This document shows, piece after piece, positions 57,623 through 64,000 of a stretch of 64,000 bases of DNA. How positions within the stretch are numbered: position 1 is the first letter of the stretch; each line of letters opens with the position of its first letter. Location of the stretch: contig OX459110.1 in assembly GCA_949775045.1 (NCBI GenBank), positions 1,252,501-1,316,500 of the forward strand. The letters run 5' to 3'. The position numbers were made by a program, and so were the translations under genes. The stretch is from Metridium senile (taxonomy: Eukaryota > Cnidaria > Anthozoa > Actiniaria > Metridiidae). A model generated the notes under the pieces. That model ran no database searches and had not been told where the DNA came from. It saw only the letters and a program-made list of their open reading frames with translations.

Positions 57623-58109
57623 ACAAACACATGCATCAATGATCACTCTTAGAGCTGCAAAGGATGTCGGTATAGTATTTTGTCTTTTTTACAAATGATT
57701 TGTTAGTTGTACATGTATGGCAAGTTGTTGCAGTGGTAGATGTTGAACGTAATAATTCGGAATCGAAAGAAACTTGTAAAGCCTGGTTTACACTACCGAC
57801 ATAAGCATAAGCAACATAAGCAGACCGTGAATGAAGCATTTCTCGAATAGGTGTGAGGTGTTTCGTCAATCTACTGTTCACGCAACTTTGATCCCATGAA
57901 CTACCGTCTTCTGTACTCTCAAACTCAGAACTACTGTTCGTCGGATTATCGGCGCTGTGATTGGCTGACGCGTGCTGTCCCAGCATGCTTCTTGATACTT
58001 GAGATTGTAGCTTTGGTTGCGACAACTGTTTTTGAAATAGGTGTGCATCGCATTGATGAGTTAGGAGCAATCGTTTTAGGAAGATTTTAAATTTCTATTT
58101 TTTGTAGCA

Positions 58110-58115
58110 AATAAA
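58110..58115 (+). terminator. Candidate polyadenylation signal, first transglutaminase
   Basis: AATAAA about 0.9 kb after the stop codon. An alternative AATAAA is near 57569, inside the MITE; if used, the MITE supplies the 3' end. Confidence 0.4.
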
Positions 58116-58429
58116 GTTATTTTCAACTAATTAAAACTGCGTTGCTTTTATTTCTTATACATGTCAAGAACATGGAGGTTATTATTAATATGATCAGATA
58201 TTATGCATATATCTAAACTTCTCGTTAAGCTAGAACATGGAGGTTATTGTTTCTTTTCGTATTGGAATGAGTTACAAACCTATTGAAATAGATATAGAAA
58301 CTAGCAAATATAGGCTGTGGCGATGCTCATGTTTGATGTAAACGGTGGGTAATAGATATCATTTTTTATGGTGTTTAAACGTTTAGCCCTTTATATTTTA
58401 CGGTGTTAGGTGTTATAAATTTCATGTTA

Positions 58430-59404
58430 TGCTATTTTAAAGTAAGTGTATGCCTATGATAATTCCTTCTCTTCTTGGAATGACTTATCGCTTTTGACAA
58501 CCTTTTTAAAAAAGGCGTTTGACCATGAATCCTTTCTATCTTAGAATGACCTATCGCCTTGGACAACCTTTTTGAAATAGGTGTATGCTTAAATTTACGT
58601 TCCATCTTGGAATAACCAATCGCCTTGTTTAAAATAGGTGTATGCCTATAATTACTTTCCATCTTGGAATAACCAATCGCCTTGGACAACCTTTTTAAAA
58701 TAGGTGTATGCCTATAATTCCTTTCCATCTTGGAATGACCTATCGTCTTGGAAAACCTTTTTAAAATAGCTGTATGCCTATGATGCTCCTTGGAGACCGC
58801 TAATAATTCCTTTCGATCCGTCCGGCTGGAAATGACCTATCGCCTTGGACAACCTTTTTGAAATAGGTGTATGCTTATAATTACTTTCCATCTTGGAATA
58901 ACCAATCGCCTTGGACAACCTTTTTGAAATAGGTGTATGCTTATAATTACTTTCCACCTTGGAATAACCTATCGCCTTGAACAACCTTTTTAAAATTGGT
59001 GAATGCCTATAATTCCTTTCCATCTTGGAATGACCTATCGCCTTGGACAACCTTTTTAAAATAGGTGTATGCCTATAATTCCTTTCCATCTTGGAATAAA
59101 CAATCGCCTTGGACAACCTTTTTAAAACAGGTGTATGCCTATAATTCCTTTCCATCTTGGAATAACCAATCGCCTTGGACAACCTTTTTAAAATAGGTGT
59201 ATGCCTATAATTCCTTTCCATCTTGGAATGACCTATCGTCTTGGACAACCTTTTTAAAATAGGTGTATGCCTATAATTACTTTCCATCTTGGAATAACCA
59301 ATCGCCTTGGACAACCTTTTTGAAATAGGTGTATGCCTATAATTCCTTTCCATCTTGGAATGACCTATCGCCTTGGACAACCTTTTTAAAATAGGTGTTT
59401 GCTT
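58430..59404 (+). repeat. 66-bp satellite, large array (about 15 units)
   Basis: Units of CTTGGACAACCTTTTTGAAA, TAGGTGTATGCCTATAATTC and CTTTCCATCTTGGAATGACC; AAATAGG recurs every 66 bp (for example 58861 and 58927). 66 is divisible by three, so the minus strand shows a 200-residue periodic Lys/Arg-rich frame (22-residue unit) that could look like a protein. Ends 218 bp before the second transglutaminase start. Confidence 0.94.
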
Positions 59405-59621
59405 ACATTTCCTTTCCTTTATAATCGAAATTGGGTTGTTTTCGTTACCTGTTGTTTTTAGTGCGGCTTATTTCGTATTCGATCATGTGCGATAATTGCT
59501 AGTGGTCCATTGTTAGCAAAGGGACCTTTATTGTCACGCAAAAATCACTCGAGTGTAAGCTCTGAGTCTGTAACACGCCACAACACGAGGTTCAACGTCT
59601 TTATCAATATCACTGATAATA

Positions 59622-62600
59622 ATGCCTAGAACTCGAAGACCAAGACACGGTACATCTACGGGAAATGTTACGGAAAACGTTGGTGAAACGTGGCGAAGAA
59701 GGCGTTCTACGGATTCATTAGAATCAGATCACATGTAAGTAATTTAGACTTAATGTATACGCTTAAAAACAACACGTATCTTGATGATATTTTATGAATC
59801 TTTACGTGAATTTACTTCCAGCACACATTTGTAAATGTTTTCTATCTTTCTACAAGTTTTGATATAAGACACTCGATCATAACAGCTTGATTTTTTTTGG
59901 ATTCGAAACCACACTCTTCAAACTGTGTAGATTGATGTTATGGTTTACTGGTTTAGAATAATCTACAAATAAATTAAATTAAACAATCTAAATACGATAA
60001 ACAATTTGGCTCACAATTTGAAATATTCTATACTATAAGTTACAGTCTACTTTGTAAAAAAGTAGTAAGTAGTAAAAAAGCTAGTATGATTGATCGCACA
60101 AGTGATATTGTATGCGGCTATATATATATATATACAAACACCATTGTTTAAGAAAACTTCAAGTTGAATAATTAAAAACCGACGCTCTGCACCTTGAGAG
60201 TAAAAATAGATAGTTTCGTCTGGCTCGACTGCTGAGACGCATCGTATGGCCATAGTTGAATACGAAACAAGCACGTTATTGTAATTATTAACTTGAAGTT
60301 TGTAGTTGTTTATTAACGAAAAGTGAATTTGAATAAATGTTTAATTAATTTTTTTTAAATCCTAATTAATGGATAAAATAATCTAAATAATTATGTTTTG
60401 TTGTTGTAGTTGAATGGCACGAAGTGGTTTAACAATATAACAAATGAAAACTCAACGCATCTTAAATATACACCACAAAAAAACCTTGTTGTGTTCGAAA
60501 CGTAGACATCACTGAGACCGTAGATTATATAGATCGTAGGTCATAGAAGCGGAGACTGAATTGGTAGATGGGATTAATTTTGATAAAACTGATACACTTA
60601 AAAATACCACTTCAACAACACTCTCGGTCTGCATGTTGAATGCATCGGCATGGCACCCACTTAGGGGCAAGTCACATGCATGCATACTTATCATTAAAAT
60701 CCCATTCACTATCTCGTATATCCTTCTATAATCTACGATCTACGATCGAACACGACGAAGTATTTTTCAATTTTTAATAGCTAGGCGCACATGTATTCCG
60801 TAGACTGTGGTCTGACAGCCAAAGCTAAAGTCAACACGCTTACAGTGAGGATACTCGAACCGTGAACACTTGACTTTGTTCATGTTATTATTTTCTGAAC
60901 CTTCTACTGCTTCTACAAATAGATCAATCCTGGCTTACTGTGATAAGCTTTCTATTCTCTACTTCACTTAACCTTAATACCCTCTGTTTTGTTGTTATTG
61001 TTGTTGTATTTTGGGGGGGGGGGGGGGGGGGTATTTGAATTCAAATTTGTTTGATTTGAAGAATTCATATTTGTTTGATTTGAAGAATTCAAATTTGTTT
61101 GATTTGAAGAATTCAAATTTGTTTGATTTGAAGAATTCAAATTTGTTTGATTTGAAGAATTCAAATTTGTTTGATTTGAATTACAATTTGTTTGATTTGC
61201 ATTACAATTTGTTCGATCTTTAAATTACAAGCGCTACCAACAAAAACCGAATGCATTATTGTTATAAAAGTTGAAAATACATTTTAACAACATAATGGAT
61301 ACATATACGGTTTCATGGTGTGTTTGTTTTTATTTCAGGCCCAAAAGAAGGCGTACACATGGTTCAGTGTAAGTTGAATTAGCAATTATTTTTGCAGTTT
61401 TATTTTCTAGTATAAACTTTACTTCGTCCACACTCAGTTCAGTAAAACGTGCCGCCATTTTGTTTTCTCTTTTCACGGTATATGAGATGATAGCATAGTA
61501 GTAGAGGAACCAATCAGATATGGTTGGCCATGTTCTAAGCGAGGAGGGGCTAGAAGGGGACTGGTTACTAGTTTCTAGAATTAATGCAATTAACAAATAA
61601 ACTACATAACATGAAAAAGCACATCAAAATATACCATATCACAAATTCTGATGATATTTGGTTATATATTTCCATTGCAATTAGTCTCTCAAAGTTCCAT
61701 AAGATTACAAAGGACAGCTGTCCCGGCCCTCCAAACTATACATTTCTTTATAATATTTCACACATACGCTGCTACTTGGTCATCATTCAACAGATTATAA
61801 TGTAACTCTACAATCTTGTATATTTTGATGTGCTCTTTCATATGCTATGGGCTATATTTCTTAATTGCATAAAATCTAACAACTTTTGGATGTGGATGGA
61901 TATATTATAATTAATTTCTAGTATGTTAAAAACTATTGATGACAACGATGTTGATGCCACCTTGATAATGATGAGGACAATTTGTGATGATGAAAGTTGT
62001 AATAATGATAACGATGTTGATGATGTTGATGATGATGATGATGATGATGATGATTAAAATTACAATTCTCTCTCAAAAAGGCGTCGATTTCTGGACGATT
62101 TTGAAAACAATGGTCGTACATACACCATCACAGATGAACATTTTCTGGAAAAGTTGGCTGCGTTACGAGTTACTCTCAGGAAAAAAGAAGGTAGGCGGTG
62201 TATAAGTTACCATTTTTTTCTCTGACAAAGAATTAACGTCCTCAACGTCAGTAAGTAACACTCTCTTTTATACGGTGTATAAGTTACCATTTTTACTCTG
62301 ACAAAGGATTAACGTCCTCAACGTCAGTAAGTAACACTCTCTTTTATACGGTGTATAAGTTACCATTTTTACTCTGACAAAGGATTAACGTCCTCAACGT
62401 CAATAAGTAACACTCTCTTTTATACGGTGTATAAGTTACCATTTTTACTCTGACAAAGGATTAACGTCCTCAACGTCAGTAAGTAACACTCTCTTTTATA
62501 CGGTGTATAAGTTACCATTTTTACTCCGACGAAGGATTAACGTCCTCAACGTCAGTAAGTAACACTCTCTTTTATACGGTGTATAAGTTACCATTTTTAC

Positions 62601-62987
62601 TCCGACGAAGGATTAAATCAGTAAGTAACACTCACTTTTTTACGGTGTATGCCTTAACACTTTTACTATGAAGGAGAATATACGTCCTAAACTTCAGACA
62701 TATCACTCTGTTTTTTTCTGTGTATAAGCTACCATTTTTACTGATTGTTACGAGGGCTTATGCGTGCAGCAATAATGACATCCCTAATGCTTCTAACGAT
62801 TCAGCTTCTCAGCTAAAGCCGGAGAAAGTCGATTTTCATATCTCTGACAACCGTGAAAGCCATCACACTGATGACTATGCCATGGAAAGTCTTATTGTCA
62901 GACGAGGACAAGAATTCAAGGTTACAGTCACCTTTGATCGTCCCTTTGATGACAAACAGGACAAACTAACTGTGCAGATGACTTTTG
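59622..62987 (+). CDS. Second transglutaminase, N-terminal part (partial, runs past the window end)
   Basis: Exons 59622-59734, 61339-61368, 62081-62190 and 62805-62987 join in phase (436 nt, 145 residues plus one base). The N terminus starts MPRTRRPRHG, then ETWRRRRSTDS and PKRRRTHGS give a basic, NLS-like region. LEKLAALRVTLRKKE aligns with LEKSAALKTTVKKTQ of the first gene. Exon 4 encodes the start of the transglutaminase N domain and matches its paralogue at 47206-47388 at 170 of 183 bases, although exons 1-3 have diverged strongly. The acceptor of exon 3 (CTCTCTCAAAAAG) is weak but is the only one that keeps phase. Catalytic exons lie beyond 64000. Tandem duplicate of the gene at 41590. 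Confidence 0.88.
59760..61330. other. Intron 1 of the second transglutaminase
   Basis: A+T-rich with no exon-like frame. Contains a short TA repeat (60120-60135), a G run (61013-61031) and the 24-bp repeat below. Confidence 0.5.
61032..61205 (+). repeat. 24-bp tandem repeat AATTCAAATTTGTTTGATTT
   Basis: Seven units of AATTCAAATTTGTTTGATTTGAAG directly after a G19 run (61013-61031). GAATTC at each junction and the complementary AAATTTG make each unit partly palindromic. Both strands stay open, giving Asn/Ser/Gln or Leu/Phe/Asp periodic frames. Confidence 0.95.
61380..61458 (-). pseudogene. Possible Crypton/DUF3504-type N-terminal fragment
   Basis: Minus-strand AAAATGGCGGC start followed by MAARFTELSVDEVKFILENK. 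It resembles the conserved opening of animal tyrosine-recombinase-like proteins (KIAA1958/QRICH1-related, Crypton-derived) with the pattern M..RF.ELS.E.....L..K. The remainder is absent. It lies head-to-head against transglutaminase exon 2. Assignment by motif memory; could be chance. Confidence 0.3.
61925..62060. repeat. GAT tract before exon 3 of the second transglutaminase
   Basis: GATGTTGATGATGATG sequence ending about 25 bp before the exon 3 acceptor. Confidence 0.88.
62201..62740 (-). repeat. 76-bp satellite array, window-end copy, inverted
   Basis: TATAAGTTAC starts at 62201, 62278, 62354, 62430, 62506 and 62582 (spacing 76-77), with AGGATTAACGTCCTCAACGT and ACACTCTCTTTTATACGG. Reverse complement of the unit at 490-965. 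The array starts 10 bp after the exon 3 donor and fills most of the intron. Confidence 0.95.
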
Positions 62988-63009
62988 GTAAGGAATGTGA
63001 TCAATTATG

Positions 63010-63245
63010 AAGCTAAGGTTATGGTAATGAGCATGTTGATGGTAATGCTAACGACGATAATGATAATGATGGTGGTAATGATGATGATGGTAATCGGATC
63101 ATGATGGTGGTACGGTGGTGATGATGATGATGGTAATGATGCTGATGGTAATGATGATGATGGTAATCGGATCATGATCGTGGTGGTGATGATGATGGTA
63201 ATGATGATGATGGTAATGATCATGGAGGTTGTGGTTGGGTTGGTA
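63010..63245. repeat. GGTAATGATGAT tract
   Basis: Triplet repeat with two copies of a block containing GATGGTAATCGGATCATGAT. Follows exon 4 of the second transglutaminase. Confidence 0.88.
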
Positions 63246-63248
63246 ATA

Positions 63249-63415
63249 CAGTGGTACCTCTATTAAGCGGGCGGTCACCCTCTATTAGGCAGCCACAATA
63301 AAAAAGTCCCCAATCTATTCCTATATCTATTCTATACCTCTATTCAGCGGCCAACCTCTATTCAGCGGCCACTTTGGAAAGTCCCGAGGGTGACCGCTTA
63401 ATAGAGGTACTACTG
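63249..63415. mobile_element. Mariner-like MITE, 167 bp
   Basis: CAGTGGTACCTCTATTAAGC at the left and CTTAATAGAGGTACTACTG at the right, flanked by TA (63247-63248 and 63416-63417). Best-preserved member of the family also seen at 15736 and 54251. Confidence 0.9.
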
Positions 63416-63417
63416 TA

Positions 63418-64000
63418 ATGATGATGACAGTGGTACCTAATGATGAGTGTGGTGGTGATGATGAAGGTAATGTTGATGGTAATGATGATGACAGTGGTAC
63501 CTAATGATGAGTGTGGTGGTGATGATGAAGGTAAGGTTGATGGTAATGATGATGACAGTGGTACCTAATGATGAGTGTGGTGGTGATGATGAAGGTAATG
63601 TTGATGGTGATGATGATGACAGTGGTACCTAATGATGAGTGTGGTGGTGATGATGAAGGTAAGGTTGATGGTAATGATGATGACAGTGGTACCTAATGAT
63701 GAGTGTGGTGGTGATGATGAAGGTAATGTTGATGGTAATGATGATGACAGTGGTACCTAATGATGAGTGTGGTGGTGATGATGAAGGTAATGTTGATGGT
63801 AATGATGATGACAGTGGTACCTAATGATGAGTGTGGTGGTGATGATGAAGGTAAGGTTGATGGTAATGATGATGACAGTGGTACCTAATGATGAGTGTGG
63901 TGGTGATGATGAAGGTAATGTTGATGGTGATGATGATGACAGTGGTACCTAATGATGAGTGTGGTGGTGATGATGAAGGTAAGGTTGATGGTGATGATGA
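63418..64000 (+). repeat. 64-bp minisatellite carrying the MITE terminus
   Basis: Nine or more units, CAGTGGTACC at 63428, 63492 and 63556 (exact 64-bp period), each with TAATGATGAGTGTGGTGGTG and GGTAA(T/G)GTTGATGGT. Alternating GGTAATG and GGTAAGG units suggest a 128-bp higher-order period. Runs off the window. Confidence 0.95.

Noticed and set aside
58778..59380. 200-residue minus-strand frame with 22-residue repeats (MERNYRHTPILKRLSKAIGY)
   Set aside because: It looks like a repeat protein, but the 66-bp satellite keeps any frame open because 66 is divisible by three. Units carry random substitutions with no third-position bias that I can see, and the other copy (8955) is broken.
60964..61223. 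Asn/Ser/Gln- and Leu/Phe/Asp-periodic frames
   Set aside because: 24-bp tandem repeat open on both strands.
62201..62740. CRISPR-like array
   Set aside because: Units are contiguous 76-bp tandem repeats without unique spacers, in a eukaryotic intron.

Overview
The window is nuclear DNA of an animal, most likely an aquatic invertebrate. Its genes are split by spliceosomal introns and all recognisable products are metazoan protein families. About two thirds of the sequence is repeats: ATC/ATG triplet tracts, 44-95 bp satellites, hairpin MITEs and a tRNA-derived SINE. Motifs such as GAGGGCCCTGG..CGAGG and CAGTGGTACCTCTATTA recall repeats I associate with cnidarians and other early-branching invertebrates, but I cannot name the species. 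There is no bacterial-style operon, CRISPR array or rRNA.

Seven protein-coding loci could be assembled exon by exon, with splice phases that close exactly. (1) 7101-12915 (+): an unrecognised 55-aa basic protein in three exons, with a second tiny ORF (9460-9645) in its first intron. (2) 14505-21590 (-): neutral sphingomyelinase SMPD2, 398 aa, 7 exons. (3) 21937-23594 (+): SVIP, the p97/VCP-interacting protein, 76 aa, 4 exons, head-to-head with SMPD2. (4) 24785-26027 (-): an NDUFB2-like complex I subunit, 57 aa, 2 coding exons. (5) 27529-32724 (+): AEBP2, a PRC2 accessory zinc-finger protein, 370 aa, 5 exons, head-to-head with NDUFB2. (6) 41590-57196 (+): a complete transglutaminase of 771 aa in 14 exons, with catalytic Cys354/His413/Asp436 and a basic, nuclear-localisation-like N-terminal extension. 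(7) 59622 to beyond the window (+): a second transglutaminase with the same N-terminal architecture; only its first four exons are present.

Between and inside these genes is a dense record of mobile DNA. A 4.1 kb foldback element (37408-41521) has 1.2 kb arms and a 9-bp target duplication. Its arms carry NRF1-type and CCAAT promoter motifs, and it ends 69 bp before the transglutaminase start codon. There are two TTAA-flanked elements: one sits inside a mariner-like MITE, the other in the TTAA of a satellite repeat. A hairpin-MITE family ends in TATACACCTATTT, and its terminus appears to have seeded 66-bp satellites at two places. A 76-bp satellite occurs at both ends of the window in opposite orientation. 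A LINE 3' fragment and possible recombinase or integrase fragments are also present.

The most unusual signal is repeated tandem duplication of intron 3' ends. Transglutaminase exon 11 is preceded by two degenerate copies of its own splice acceptor and exon start. The last AEBP2 intron holds four decayed copies of its acceptor region, and the intron before transglutaminase exon 7 is similar. The transglutaminase also uses a rare GC-AG intron directly upstream of the triplicated acceptor.
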